DNA of 64,000 bases from Chromohalobacter sarecensis (GCF_023061135.1 NZ_JAKGAN010000005.1:124001-188000), one strand, 5' to 3'. Shown: positions 8,380-18,983, counted from the stretch's first letter. Made by a program: numbers and translations. The notes: generated by a model not told the origin, from the letters alone.

Positions 8380-10143
8380 ATGATGACGACGCAGCCGGGA
8401 TCAGGCGAGCGACGGGTGCTCTCCGTCGAACGCTTGTCGATTGATATTTCGCACGAGCACGACACGCAGCGCGTGGTCGATGATTTGAACTTCGCGCTGT
8501 ATGCCGGGCGCACGCTATGCATCGCCGGTGAGTCGGGCAGTGGCAAGTCGCTCTCGTCGCTGGCGATCATGGGCTTGCTGCCCAAGATGGCCAGGCTCCC
8601 GAGTGGCGCCATTCTCTACGGCGAACGGGACCTGCTGGAATTGCCCGAACGCGCCATGCAGCGTCTGCGTGGGCGCGAGATCGCGATGATCTTTCAGGAG
8701 CCAATGACATCGCTCAATCCGCTGATGACGGTCGGACAGCAGTTGGAGGAAACCATCCGCCGCCACAAGTTGGCCGAGGGTGGGCAAGCCACCCAGCGCG
8801 CCAGGGAAATGCTCGATGCCGTGCGTGTGCCCCATGTCGAGCAACGCCTCAAGCAGCATCCGCATGAGCTCTCCGGCGGCATGCGCCAGCGGGTGATGAT
8901 CGCCATGGCCATGGTATGTCGTCCCAAGGTTTTGATCGCCGACGAGCCGACCACCGCGCTGGATGTGACGATTCAGGCACAGATCCTCGAGCTGATGCGT
9001 GAACTGCAGCGCGAGTTCGAGACCGCGCTGCTGATGATCACCCATGACATGGGGGTGGTCGCCGAGATGGCCGACGACGTGGTTGTCATGAATCAGGGCA
9101 TCGTAGAAGAGTCGGCAACGGCCCGGGCAGTATTCACTGCACCGCAATCGGCGTATACGCGCAAGCTGTTGGCGGCGGTGCCTCGCTTGGGGACGGCGCC
9201 ATCTCGGCTGCCCGTGCATGGCACGGACGTGACACGGCTGGAGGTGAATGGATTGCGCGTACGCTTTCCGGTCAAGCGGCGCTCGCCGTTCGAGGTGCGT
9301 CGCGAAGTGTGTGCCGTCGAAGACGTGAACTTTACGTTGGGCGCAGGCGAGACGCTGGGCATCGTCGGCGAAAGCGGCTGCGGCAAGTCGACCACCGGCA
9401 AGGCGCTGATGAACATGCTCGATTTCTCGGGCAGTGTCAGGCTCGACGGGCGTGAACTCAATGGCATGCGTGGCAGTGAACTCAAAGCCGTACGTTGTGA
9501 CATTCAGATGATATTTCAGGATCCCTTCGCCGCACTCAACGCCCGCAAGAGCGTGGGGGAGCTGGTCGGCGAGCCGCTGCTGGTGCATGGCTTGGGTGAC
9601 GCCGACGAACGCCAGCGGCGCGTGGCCGAACTGCTTGAGCAGGTCGGGCTGCCGGCCGAGGTGGCGCTGCGCTATCCGCATCAGTTCTCCGGCGGCCAGC
9701 GCCAGCGTATTTGCATCGCGCGAGCGCTGGCGCTCAATCCCAAGGTAATCATCGCCGACGAACCGGTATCGGCCTTGGATGTGTCGGTGCAGGCTCAGGT
9801 GCTGGAGCTGCTTGAATCACTCCAGCGGGAATACGGCTTGAGCTACGTCTTCATCTCCCATGATATGGCCGTTATCGAGCAGATATGCCATCGCGTGGCG
9901 GTGATGTATTGCGGACAGATCGTCGAGATGGGTTCCTGTCAGCAAGTGCTTCACAATCCGCAGCATCCCTATACACAACGCTTGCTTTCCGCCGTGCCCA
10001 TGCCGGATGTGGATCAAAAACGGGATTTCGCGACCTTGTTGCACGTCACGGAGGTGCCCGACCCGATCAAGCCGCGTGGCCACCAGATGCCGACGCTGCG
10101 TTATGCCGAGTCACAAGCCGGGCATTTCGTCGCCATGGCCTGA
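8380..10143 (+). CDS. fused double ATPase of peptide-type ABC importer (DppD-DppF fusion)
   Basis: A 587-residue protein with two ABC ATPase domains in one chain. The first (about residues 13-265) has Walker A GESGSGKS near residue 50, signature LSGGMRQR and Walker B VLIADEPTTALD. The second (about 285-560) has GESGCGKS, signature FSGGQRQR and VIIADEPVSALD, followed by the oligopeptide-ABC C-terminal segment with VPDPIKPRGHQMP. Separate DppD and DppF subunits are the more usual form; fused forms such as GsiA and YejF also exist. A strong AGGAGG (8371-8376) precedes the tandem ATGs at 8380 and 8383. It is the last gene of the amide operon. Confidence 0.9.
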   Translation: MMTTQPGSGERRVLSVERLSIDISHEHDTQRVVDDLNFALYAGRTLCIAGESGSGKSLSSLAIMGLLPKMARLPSGAILYGERDLLELPERAMQRLRGREIAMIFQEPMTSLNPLMTVGQQLEETIRRHKLAEGGQATQRAREMLDAVRVPHVEQRLKQHPHELSGGMRQRVMIAMAMVCRPKVLIADEPTTALDVTIQAQILELMRELQREFETALLMITHDMGVVAEMADDVVVMNQGIVEESATARAVFTAPQSAYTRKLLAAVPRLGTAPSRLPVHGTDVTRLEVNGLRVRFPVKRRSPFEVRREVCAVEDVNFTLGAGETLGIVGESGCGKSTTGKALMNMLDFSGSVRLDGRELNGMRGSELKAVRCDIQMIFQDPFAALNARKSVGELVGEPLLVHGLGDADERQRRVAELLEQVGLPAEVALRYPHQFSGGQRQRICIARALALNPKVIIADEPVSALDVSVQAQVLELLESLQREYGLSYVFISHDMAVIEQICHRVAVMYCGQIVEMGSCQQVLHNPQHPYTQRLLSAVPMPDVDQKRDFATLLHVTEVPDPIKPRGHQMPTLRYAESQAGHFVAMA

Positions 10144-10194
10144 TCATACTTCGCCCCGCTGATGAGATAACGCCGCAACCGGGGCGGGGCGGAA

Positions 10195-11139
10195 TCAAAT
10201 ACTGACTAGCGATTCCCACCAGCGCGTGAGGCTGCGTTGCCAGTCCGGTGTGTCCCGGTGCGCGTCACGTATATCGTTGAGATAGACCGTGGCGGTGAGC
10301 CCCGCCGAGAGTTGGACGTCCTCGGGCACGTCGTCAAGAGCGATGCGCACGGGGATGCGCTGCGAGAGCCGCACCCAGTCGAAGGAGGTGCTGACGTTCG
10401 CTAATCCGCTTCCTTGGCTGTCGAGGCTCTTGTCGGAGATACCCCGCGCGATGCTGTCGACATGCCCCCACAGTGGCTCATCGCTGGAGAGTAGCTGGAT
10501 GCGTACCGGGGCGCCGATGTCGATGGCATCGAGCTTGGTTTCCTCGAAGTAGCCGAGCACATGGAAGCTGGCGGCGTCGACCAGGGTGACGGCGTCCTCG
10601 CCGGCCGAGACGTATTCGCCGGGGCGCAGCAGCAGGTTGGTGACATAGCCGTCGACCGGAGCGCGCACCGTGGCGCGTTCGAGGTCCAGCTTGGCCTGCT
10701 CGACCGCCACCTTGGCCTGCTCGACCTGGGCCTGGGCGCTGGAATAGGCGAAGCGCGCGTCGTCGCGGTCTTCCTGAGAGGCGTAGTCGCCGAGTTTCTG
10801 GCGGCGGGCGCTGGCGGCCTTGGCTTCCGCGCGTTGCTGTTCGAGGTTGTTGAGATTGGCCTTTGCCTCGGCCAATGCCAGTTCGTAGCGCTTCTTGTCG
10901 ATGGTGAACAACGCGTCGCCAGCCTGCACGGCGTCGTTGTCCTCGACCTGAAGGTTCTCGACCAGGCCCGCGACGTCGGTGCCGAGGTTGATGACATCGG
11001 CCCGGACACGGCCGTCGCGCGTCCAGGGGTCGTGCATGTAGTGGTTCCAGATCTGCGCGATGGCGACCACGGCGATGGCGAGTATCACCAGTGTCAGCAG
11101 CGGGCGCACGAACTTGCGCGCGCGCGGGGAGAGCGTCAT
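10195..11139 (-). CDS. HlyD-family efflux periplasmic adaptor (AaeA-like)
   Basis: A 314-residue membrane fusion protein. One N-terminal membrane helix (residues about 13-30) is followed by the barrel-sandwich segment VEDNDAVQAGDALFTID, a long alpha-helical hairpin (residues 85-150, rich in Ala, Gln, Glu), the returning lipoyl half VRAPVDGYVTNLLLRPGEYV and a beta-barrel. This matches AaeA, which links the FUSC-type inner-membrane pump AaeB to the outer membrane for export of hydroxylated aromatic acids. It lies four bases after the DUF1656 gene and the FUSC gene precedes that, giving the order aaeB-aaeX-aaeA on the minus strand. Confidence 0.85.
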   Translation of the reverse strand: MTLSPRARKFVRPLLTLVILAIAVVAIAQIWNHYMHDPWTRDGRVRADVINLGTDVAGLVENLQVEDNDAVQAGDALFTIDKKRYELALAEAKANLNNLEQQRAEAKAASARRQKLGDYASQEDRDDARFAYSSAQAQVEQAKVAVEQAKLDLERATVRAPVDGYVTNLLLRPGEYVSAGEDAVTLVDAASFHVLGYFEETKLDAIDIGAPVRIQLLSSDEPLWGHVDSIARGISDKSLDSQGSGLANVSTSFDWVRLSQRIPVRIALDDVPEDVQLSAGLTATVYLNDIRDAHRDTPDWQRSLTRWWESLVSI

Positions 11140-11143
11140 GGCG

Positions 11144-11371
11144 TCATCCTTCTTGTGGGTGGGCGATCGGCAAGGCGCCGGTCAGGGCGAGTACCGACCA
11201 CAGCAGTAGGGCGTAGAGGGCGATGTCCACGAGCACCGGTTGCCAGAACCAGTGGTAGACGCCGAGGCGCGTGAATACCCGCCGCAGCAGAAGATAGAGC
11301 CCGAGCGCAACGAGTACAGGGACGGCCAGCGGCGGCACCAGAAAGCCGATAAATGCCCATTCAGCGAACAT
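11144..11371 (-). CDS. DUF1656 small membrane protein (AaeX-like)
   Basis: A 75-residue protein with two predicted membrane helices (FIGFLVPPLAVPVLVALGLYLL and IALYALLLWSVLALTGALP). The sequence opening MFAEWAFIGFLVPP is diagnostic for DUF1656, found between FUSC and HlyD genes in aromatic-acid efflux operons. Its start lies 11 bases inside the end of the FUSC gene, indicating coupled translation. Function of the family is unknown; it is assumed to be a small accessory subunit. Confidence 0.85.
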   Translation of the reverse strand: MFAEWAFIGFLVPPLAVPVLVALGLYLLLRRVFTRLGVYHWFWQPVLVDIALYALLLWSVLALTGALPIAHPQEG

Positions 11372-13460
11372 GCGGCGTCTCCTGCCGAGGCGGTGTTGCT
11401 TGTCGATCAAGCGACGCGGCCTGGGCATCGTCGTCGGCGCGGGCCTCCAGCGTGACACCGGGCGCCTCGCGCATGAGATGCCCCAGCATGGCGATTTCTC
11501 CCGCTGTGGCGACGGAGAGCTGGGCATCGTGATAAAAGCGGTCGACCCACTCGCGCGCCTGGTCGGAGAGTTGACGCCAGACCTCGGGCGAGTGGTGGCG
11601 CCGCGTGGTCAGGCGTTGGCCGATGTCATCCAGCCAGGCCTCGAGTTCCTGACGATGCGGGGCCAGTTCCTCGCGTAGCCGTCGAATGCGCCAGACGCAC
11701 AACGCCAGGGCGTGCAGATCGAGCGCTTCGCGCAGCGTGTCATCCGTGCCGCCTAAAGCGACGATGCGCCCCAGGCGGTCGTAAAGACGACTCTCCAGAC
11801 GCGCCCGGTTGGGCAATGTGGGCTCGCGCATCAAGCGCGCCACGCCTTGCCAGTAGGCGCCGAGCAGTGTGCGGATGCGCTCGGCGGGAGAGCGTTGCTG
11901 CATCAGCGAGTAGGTGATCATGGCGACGACCGTGCCGAGGACCGATGCCAGTCCGCCGTTGATGTAACGGGTCGGCGAGAAGTTGTAGGTCGATTGTAGA
12001 TTGAGCAGCGTCATCAGGGTGATGGCGCCGGCCAGTCCGATCAGCGACCAGCGAGGATGCGGTGTCAGCAGGGTGCCGATGGCGACTGGAATGCCGATGG
12101 CGATGGCCAACAGCGGGAAGCCGTTGATGACTGGCAACACCAGGAAGAGCAGGACACCGCCGAGAAGCACGGCGGCGATACTCCCCCACATGAACTGGTA
12201 GACCACGGCGGCGGGGTTGGGCGCCTTGGCGAACAGCATGGTGAACACGCCCAGCAGCATCATCGCCAGGTAGCCGGAATGCCAGCCGCTGTGGACCCAG
12301 AACAGCCCCAGCAACTCGAAGGCGACGAATACACGCAGGGCGTTGAAGCGGGCTACGAAGTGCTCGTTGTGCGTGGTGCGAGTGCGCTTTTCGTGCGGCA
12401 AGGTATGCACTTTGGCCGAGGCTGGGTCGTTCAGTGCATGACGCAGGCGTCGACCGTGCTGTAGCAGGCCGAGCACTTCCCCGAGGCGCTGACGTACCAG
12501 TTCGGCGCGCACGCGGCTGCGTGGGCTCACCTGCTCGACGTCCCACTCGAAGTCCGGCAGCGTCAGCTTTTCCAGCGGCTCGCCGGCGGGCTGCTCGGCG
12601 ATCATAGTGAGTAGCGGTGCGGCATGTGCATTCAATTGCGCCAGCCAGCGCTCGCCGTCTTCGCACGCGCGCAGATAGTCGATGGCGGTTTCCAGCTCGC
12701 GGATGGCGGTGATCAGCGCCAGGCTGTCACTGGCGAAACGGTCCAGTGCGGGAATGAAGTGGCTCAGACGCCGCGTTTCCAACCGGGCGAGGCCGCGCAG
12801 CTTCTCGAACTGTTGATAATGGCCGAGCAACGTCTTGAGGCGTGCGTCCTGGGTGTCGCGGGAGCGCTGGGTATCCAGGGCCGCGTGGGTTTCCTCGGCG
12901 GCGCTTTGTAGAAATTGGGAAAGCGCCTCGGGCAACGCCCGGCTTCCGAAGCGCGGGGCGATGAGCAGGTGCATCAAGACGCCGCAGCCGATGCCCAGCG
13001 CGGTTTCCGAGAAACGCCCCAGCGCGACGGTCCAGATGCTATCGATTCCTGTGCCGATGGCGGTCAACGAGACCAGCGTGGCGGTATAGCCGCTGAGCAT
13101 CATCACGTAGCCCAGGTACTCGTCCTGCTCGAGCATCACCCAATACATGCAGAACGCCAGCCAGGCGCCAGCGAACAGCAGGTACAGCATGGGTTGCTGA
13201 CCGAACAGCGCGATCAGCACCAGCCCGGCGATGGCGCCGAACAGCGTGCCGAAAAAGCGTGCCACGCCGCGCCCGAGGATGATGCCGATGGGTGGCGTGC
13301 CGCCGGTGAACATCACCGGCTGAAGGGTCACGATCATCACCGCGAGGATGGCCCAGGCGGGCTGGTATAAGTCGAGGCGCAAGGCGAGGAACAATGCCAG
13401 CCAGACGGCCAGCACGGTGCGTAACGCCAAGAGCCAATGATCGGTGGAAATGCGCAGCAT
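11361..13460 (-). CDS. FUSC-family aromatic-acid efflux pump (AaeB-like)
   Basis: A 699-residue inner-membrane protein with two clusters of hydrophobic helices (residues about 10-165 and 365-490) separated by a long cytoplasmic helical region, the layout of FUSC/AaeB proteins. The first repeat contains LFLALRLDLYQPAWAILAVMIV; the second WVHSGWHSGYLAMMLLGVFTM. In E. coli AaeB exports p-hydroxybenzoate and related acids together with AaeA. No LysR-type AaeR regulator is adjacent. The promoter must lie in 13461-13685, shared with the divergent gloA. Confidence 0.87.
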   Translation of the reverse strand: MLRISTDHWLLALRTVLAVWLALFLALRLDLYQPAWAILAVMIVTLQPVMFTGGTPPIGIILGRGVARFFGTLFGAIAGLVLIALFGQQPMLYLLFAGAWLAFCMYWVMLEQDEYLGYVMMLSGYTATLVSLTAIGTGIDSIWTVALGRFSETALGIGCGVLMHLLIAPRFGSRALPEALSQFLQSAAEETHAALDTQRSRDTQDARLKTLLGHYQQFEKLRGLARLETRRLSHFIPALDRFASDSLALITAIRELETAIDYLRACEDGERWLAQLNAHAAPLLTMIAEQPAGEPLEKLTLPDFEWDVEQVSPRSRVRAELVRQRLGEVLGLLQHGRRLRHALNDPASAKVHTLPHEKRTRTTHNEHFVARFNALRVFVAFELLGLFWVHSGWHSGYLAMMLLGVFTMLFAKAPNPAAVVYQFMWGSIAAVLLGGVLLFLVLPVINGFPLLAIAIGIPVAIGTLLTPHPRWSLIGLAGAITLMTLLNLQSTYNFSPTRYINGGLASVLGTVVAMITYSLMQQRSPAERIRTLLGAYWQGVARLMREPTLPNRARLESRLYDRLGRIVALGGTDDTLREALDLHALALCVWRIRRLREELAPHRQELEAWLDDIGQRLTTRRHHSPEVWRQLSDQAREWVDRFYHDAQLSVATAGEIAMLGHLMREAPGVTLEARADDDAQAASLDRQATPPRQETPHVR

Positions 13461-13685
13461 AACGTCATCCGGCCCCGACCGCGTGGCCGGAGCATCAGGG
13501 AAAAAGCGATATAAATATTAGTCTGCGAATTATCTCAGCTCGTGCGACCTATGTCTAACCTCACCGTCAATCTCGCCGGGCCGAGCGGTGTGGCCCCTGG
13601 AATTTTGCGGCGTCGCCCTCACCTTGGAGAAATACTCTGCAGTGATATGTGCAGTGACAGCAGTGACAGAAAAGGAGAACGCAGG

Positions 13686-14219
13686 ATGAGTTTTCAGGGC
13701 GAGCAACACCCCGGCGTCGAAACGCCGCCGACCGAGACGCAGGGCTTTCGTTTCAACCACACCATGCTGCGGGTGAAGGACCCCGAACGTTCGCTGGCCT
13801 TCTATTCGCGGGTCTTCGGCATGCGCGTGCTGCGCAAGCTCGACTTTCCGGAAATGCAATTCACGCTCTACTTCCTCGCCAACCTCGGCGATGACGACGC
13901 CGTGCCGGACGACCCGGCCGAGCGCAATGCCTACACCTTCGCGCAGAAAGGCCTTCTCGAGCTGACCCACAACTGGGGCACCGAAGACCAGGAAGGCTTT
14001 GCCTATCATGATGGCAACGCCGAACCCCAGGGCTTCGGGCATATCTGCTTCTCGGTGCCGGACCTGCATGCCGCCGTGGCCTGGTTCGACGCCAACCACG
14101 TCGAGTTCAAGAAGCGCCCGGACGACGGCAAGATGAAGGACGTCGCCTTCGTCAAGGACCCCGATGGCTACTGGATCGAGGTCGTTCAGCCCGAGCTTTC
14201 CAAAGGCCTGGGGCAATAA
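13686..14219 (+). CDS. gloA: lactoylglutathione lyase (glyoxalase I)
   Basis: A 177-residue glyoxalase I that isomerises the hemithioacetal of methylglyoxal and glutathione to S-lactoylglutathione in the cytoplasm. Predicted metal ligands are His25 (FNHTMLRV), Glu92 (LLELTHNWG), His119 (GFGHICFSV) and Glu165 (GYWIEVVQP). The extra N-terminal segment and the insert at residues 65-85 place it with the longer, zinc-type enzymes found in yeast, plants and Pseudomonas, not with the short nickel-type E. coli enzyme. An AAGGAG at 13671 region precedes ATG 13686; the frame is open upstream but without family similarity. An intrinsic terminator follows at 14243. Confidence 0.93.
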   Translation: MSFQGEQHPGVETPPTETQGFRFNHTMLRVKDPERSLAFYSRVFGMRVLRKLDFPEMQFTLYFLANLGDDDAVPDDPAERNAYTFAQKGLLELTHNWGTEDQEGFAYHDGNAEPQGFGHICFSVPDLHAAVAWFDANHVEFKKRPDDGKMKDVAFVKDPDGYWIEVVQPELSKGLGQ

Positions 14220-14242
14220 GCCACGCGATCGCATGAACCTTG

Positions 14243-14272
14243 AAAACCCGGTGCCGACGCATCGGGTTTTTT
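14243..14272 (+). terminator. intrinsic terminator after gloA
   Basis: Arms AAAACCCG (14243-14250) and CGGGTTTTTT (14263-14272) enclose a 12-base loop and the right arm continues as a six-T run. It lies 24 bases after the gloA stop. Confidence 0.85.
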
Positions 14273-14416
14273 GATGCGCCAAGGCATGCGCATGGCGGAG
14301 ATATTACGTTGAAAGTACGAGAGACGCCGATGGCGTGGGAACCGTTTGTCTCGGGTAACGTCTGATGTAGGTGTACGACAAGGAAACTTCCACCTTATTG
14401 GTAGAGGGACGCCCCC

Positions 14417-16069
14417 ATGATGGACCGTAGGACCCTGCTCAAGCGCTCGCTGGCGCTGGCCGCCTTTTATGGACTGCCCGCCGCGCCGCTATTGGCGGCG
14501 ACGCGCGACATGCCTGAGATCGCCGATGGCGAGTCCAGTGACTTCAGCTTCGATTGGTTGCAACGCGTGGCCAAGGAGATGGCGAACGACAGCTATCAAA
14601 ACAACGTACGCGAGTTGCCCTCGACGCTGGCGGATATGAACCCGCAGGATTACAACGCCATCGGTTACGATCCAGGCCACTCGCTGTGGCACGATCTCGA
14701 TGGCAAGCTCGACGTGCAGTTCTTCCACGTTGGCATGGGGTTCAACCAGCCGGTACGCATGTTTGCCCTCGACCCGGATTCCCGCCGTGCCCGCGAGATC
14801 CACTACGATCCGTCGTTGTTCCGCTATGACGAGGCGGACGTCGACGTCTCTCAGTTCGAGGATGATGAGGCACTGGGCTTCGCCGGTTTCCGCGTCTTCA
14901 AGGCGCCCTCGCTGACCGAGCGCGATATCGTCTCCTTTTTGGGAGCGAGTTATTTCCGCGCCGTGGATGACACCTACCAATACGGTATTTCGGCACGCGG
15001 GCTGGCGGTCAACACGTTCGCCGATGCCGAGGAAGAATTCCCCACTTACACGCGCTTCTGGCTGGAAACACCCGCGCCGGACAGCACGACCTTCACGGCC
15101 TACGCCTTGCTCGATTCGCCCAAGGTGGCCGGTGCCTATCGCTTCGTCATTCATTGCGAGGCGGAACGCGTGGTCATGGAGATCGACAAGCATCTCTACC
15201 CGCGCGAGGCCATCGAACAGTTGGGCATCGCGCCGATGACCAGCATGTTTAGCTGCGGCACTCACCAGCGACGCATGTGCGACACCATTCACCCGCAAAT
15301 TCACGATTCCGACCGTTTGACGATGTGGCGCGGTAACGATGAATGGGTCTGCCGTCCGCTCAATAACCCGCCGAAACTGCAGTACAACGCCTTCGCCGAC
15401 GACTCGCCCAAGGGCTTCGGACTGTTGCAGACCGAGCGGGACTTCGACGCCTATGAAGACGTGGTCGGCAATTATCACGAGCGCCCCAGCCTCTGGGTCG
15501 AGCCGCGTAATGACTGGGGCGAGGGCGAGATCCAGATGATGGAGATCCCCACCACTGGCGAAACCATGGACAACGTGGTGGCGTTCTGGAAACCCAGCAA
15601 AGCCGTTGAGCCGGGGGATTCACTGAACTTCGCGTATCGTCTTTACTGGAGTGCACAAGCCCCGGTGACTACCGACCTCGCTCGAATTCGGGCGACCCGT
15701 AGCGGTATGGGTGACTTCACCGAAGGGTGGGCGCCTGGCGAGAACTATCCTGAGGAGTGGGCGCGACGCTTCGCGGTGGATTACGTCGGCGGCGATATCC
15801 TGCGTATTGCCAAGGATGGACCGCCGATCATGGCGCAGTTGGAAGTATCGCGCGGCAAGACGGGCGATATTCAGATCTTCCAGGTCGAGGAGTTCGAAGG
15901 CATTCGTGTGATTTTCGACTGGTATCCCACCGAGGATTCGGTCGATCCCATCGATATGCGCATGGTCCTGGAAGGCGCCGACGAAACGCTGAGTGAAACC
16001 TGGCTCTACCAGTACTTCCCGCCGCCCCCCGATCAGCGCGAGCACCCGCCGCACCCGCTGGATGAGTGA
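14417..16069 (+). CDS. opgD: glucan biosynthesis protein D (OpgD), Tat-exported
   Basis: A 550-residue periplasmic protein of the MdoG/OpgG family that shapes osmoregulated periplasmic glucans. The N-terminus [19 protein letters not shown] has a twin-arginine motif and a hydrophobic core ending near ALAATRD, so export through Tat is expected, as for E. coli OpgD. Family segments include [45 protein letters not shown] and the central [16 protein letters not shown]. No opgG/opgH pair is present, so this gene stands alone, as opgD does in enterobacteria. It is flanked downstream by a perfect palindromic terminator shared with znuA. Confidence 0.92.
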   Translation: MMDRRTLLKRSLALAAFYGLPAAPLLAATRDMPEIADGESSDFSFDWLQRVAKEMANDSYQNNVRELPSTLADMNPQDYNAIGYDPGHSLWHDLDGKLDVQFFHVGMGFNQPVRMFALDPDSRRAREIHYDPSLFRYDEADVDVSQFEDDEALGFAGFRVFKAPSLTERDIVSFLGASYFRAVDDTYQYGISARGLAVNTFADAEEEFPTYTRFWLETPAPDSTTFTAYALLDSPKVAGAYRFVIHCEAERVVMEIDKHLYPREAIEQLGIAPMTSMFSCGTHQRRMCDTIHPQIHDSDRLTMWRGNDEWVCRPLNNPPKLQYNAFADDSPKGFGLLQTERDFDAYEDVVGNYHERPSLWVEPRNDWGEGEIQMMEIPTTGETMDNVVAFWKPSKAVEPGDSLNFAYRLYWSAQAPVTTDLARIRATRSGMGDFTEGWAPGENYPEEWARRFAVDYVGGDILRIAKDGPPIMAQLEVSRGKTGDIQIFQVEEFEGIRVIFDWYPTEDSVDPIDMRMVLEGADETLSETWLYQYFPPPPDQREHPPHPLDE

Positions 16070-16102
16070 TATTCGAATGCGGTGGAAGTGTTGATAACCG
16101 AT

Positions 16103-16140
16103 ACGACAAAGGGCGGTGCCATGGCACCGCCCTTTGTCGT
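16103..16140. terminator. perfect palindromic bidirectional terminator between opgD and znuA
   Basis: Bases 16103-16140 form an uninterrupted 38-base palindrome, left arm ACGACAAAGGGCGGTGCCA and right arm its exact complement. T residues follow on the plus side, and the AT-rich ends serve both directions. It sits between two convergent genes (opgD stop 16069, znuA stop 16156), so it most likely terminates both. Confidence 0.85.
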
Positions 16141-16155
16141 TTCCGGGGTGGGCGC

Positions 16156-17151
<996 letters not shown>

Positions 17152-17197
17152 GCAGTTTCCCTCTTGTCGGTAAATAAGGTAGCCAGGTGTGATGCGC

Positions 17198-18112
17198 TCA
17201 TGACGGCTTGCATGCGTTCTCGTCTGTCTCCAGCGGTGCGGCGCGGCGGCGTACGCGTGCCAGCAGACTGCCGTGGCGACCGCACAGCGCCGAGGCGAGA
17301 TAGGCAATGCCAGCGACCAGGATGATGCACGGCCCGGAGGGCAGGCCCAGGTGGTACGAGACCAGCAAGCCGCCGGTGCTCGAGACCATGGCGATGAGGA
17401 TCGCCAGGCCGATCAAGCCTTCGAGACGCTGCGTCCAGAAGCGTGCGGTGGTGGCGGGCAGCATCATCAGGCCCACCGCCATCAGCGTGCCCAGCGTCTG
17501 AAAGCCAGCGGTCAGGTTGAGCACCATCAGCCCCAGGAAGACGCCATGTACCAGGCCGCCGCGAATGCCCTGGCCGCGCAGGAACAACGGGTCGAGGCAT
17601 TCGACCACCAGCACGCGAAAGATCAATGCCATTACCAGCAGCGTGGCGCTGGCCACTGAGGCGATCAGCCATAGTGCGGTGTCGTCGATGGCGAGAATCG
17701 AGCCGAACAGCACGTGGGTGAGATCGACGCTGCTGCCGCGCAGCGAGACCAGCATCACCCCCAATGCCAGGGAGATCAGATAGAAGCTGGCCATCGCCGA
17801 GTCCTCGCGGTGGCCGGTCATGCGCGACACGCTGCCGGCCAGGCCGGCGACCAGCAAGCCCGCGACCAGCCCGCCGAGACTCATCGCCGGCAGCGAGAAG
17901 CCCGCGAGCACGAAGCCCAGCGCCACGCCGGGCAACACCGCGTGAGCCATGGCGTCACCTACCAGACTCATGCCGCGAAGCATCAAGAACACGCCTAGCG
18001 GCGGCGCGGCCAGCGACAGCGCCAAGCCGCCGACCAGGGCGCGGCGCATGAAGGCGTAGTCGGTCAGCGGGGCGAGCAACCACGCATTCAGCGTGGTCAG
18101 TAGGTCGAGCAT
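17198..18112 (-). CDS. znuB: zinc ABC transporter permease ZnuB
   Basis: A 304-residue inner-membrane permease of the ABC-3 family with about eight hydrophobic helices. Recognisable segments are RRALVGGLALSLAAPPLGVFLMLRGMSLVGDAMAH near the start and GTLMAVGLMMLPATTARFW in the second half. The start at 18112 lies 16 bases inside znuC, supporting coupled translation. The protein pairs with ZnuC and ZnuA for high-affinity zinc import. Confidence 0.92.
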   Translation of the reverse strand: MLDLLTTLNAWLLAPLTDYAFMRRALVGGLALSLAAPPLGVFLMLRGMSLVGDAMAHAVLPGVALGFVLAGFSLPAMSLGGLVAGLLVAGLAGSVSRMTGHREDSAMASFYLISLALGVMLVSLRGSSVDLTHVLFGSILAIDDTALWLIASVASATLLVMALIFRVLVVECLDPLFLRGQGIRGGLVHGVFLGLMVLNLTAGFQTLGTLMAVGLMMLPATTARFWTQRLEGLIGLAILIAMVSSTGGLLVSYHLGLPSGPCIILVAGIAYLASALCGRHGSLLARVRRRAAPLETDENACKPS

Positions 18113-18846
18113 GGCGGAACGTCCGGCAGGTTCAGGGAAATAAAGGGGGCCTGGGTATGCGCGTGGCGACGCGCCGGCGCATGATGCCGCTCGAGCAGCG
18201 TTTCTGGCTCGACCCATTGAGCGTGGCCGCTGGCCAGCAGCAAGACACAATCGGCCAACTGCGCCAGCTGTTCCATGTCATGCAGGACCACGATCACCGT
18301 GGCGCCAGCACTGGCCATCTCGCGCAGGGTATCGCAGAGAATTTCCACGGTATGCGTATCGACGTTGGCGAACGGCTCGTCGAGCAGCAGCAGTTCCGCT
18401 TCTTGCATCAGCGTGCGGCCAAGCAAGGCGCGCTGGCGCTGGCCGCCGGAAAGCTCGCCCAAGGGACGGTGCGCCAGGCCGCTCAAGCCTAGGCGCTGCA
18501 TGATGGTGTGCATGCGACGGTAATCGGCCGGCCCGTAACGCTTGAAGGTGCCGTGCGTGGGCCAACAACCGCTGAGCATCAACTCCTCGACACTCATTGG
18601 AAAGGTCAAGTCCAGCGCCAGTTGCTGCGGCAACCAGGCACGGCGTTCCTTGGGCACGCCACAATTGACCTTCCCGCTGAGGGGCGTCAGCAAGCCCATG
18701 ATAGCCTGGATCAAGGTGCTCTTGCCCGCGCCATTGGCACCCACCAGCGCGGTGATCGCGCCGTCCTCGAAAGTGCCGCTGATGTTCTCCAGTACCGTGC
18801 GCCCGCCCTGGGCCAGTGTCAGCGCCTCGAGGCTCAGGCGACTCAT
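18097..18846 (-). CDS. znuC: zinc ABC transporter ATPase ZnuC
   Basis: A 249-residue ABC ATPase. Walker A is VGANGAGKSTL (about residues 34-44), the signature is [11 protein letters not shown], Walker B LLLLDEPFANVD, and the H-loop VIVVLHDMEQL. The C-terminal tail is short and His-containing (HHAPARRHAHTQ), fitting the zinc role. The ATG overlaps the stop of the upstream small gene as ATGA. Control is expected from the Zur box at 19009. Confidence 0.92.
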   Translation of the reverse strand: MSRLSLEALTLAQGGRTVLENISGTFEDGAITALVGANGAGKSTLIQAIMGLLTPLSGKVNCGVPKERRAWLPQQLALDLTFPMSVEELMLSGCWPTHGTFKRYGPADYRRMHTIMQRLGLSGLAHRPLGELSGGQRQRALLGRTLMQEAELLLLDEPFANVDTHTVEILCDTLREMASAGATVIVVLHDMEQLAQLADCVLLLASGHAQWVEPETLLERHHAPARRHAHTQAPFISLNLPDVPPCSTY

Positions 18847-18983
18847 GCAAAGGCTCCCATGGCCCACGCCACGGCCAACCACAGCAGCCCCAGCGGTAGC
18901 AGCGTCAACAGCACGCGGCGCCCCGCGCCCATCGACATCAGTGAAAAATGACAAGGCCCATCCGGGCGGTGACGATGTGACAT
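18843..18983 (-). CDS. small His-containing single-helix membrane peptide, first gene of zinc operon
   Basis: A 46-residue protein of no recognised family. The N-terminus (MSHRHRPDGPCHFS) has three His and one Cys within 13 residues, suitable for metal binding. Residues about 24-44 form one hydrophobic helix (VLLTLLPLGLLWLAVAWAMG). Its stop overlaps the znuC start as ATGA and its start lies 26 bases downstream of the predicted Zur box, so it is the first cistron of the zinc operon. The longer frame from 19082 would run through the operator and is rejected. Function unknown; the position suggests a role in zinc uptake. Confidence 0.65.
   Translation of the reverse strand: MSHRHRPDGPCHFSLMSMGAGRRVLLTLLPLGLLWLAVAWAMGAFA

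Noticed and set aside
10152-10191. GC-rich inverted repeat CGCCCCG/CGGGGCG between the amide operon and the efflux set
   Set aside because: The loop is long (21 bases) and no T-run follows in either direction, so a terminator is not well supported.
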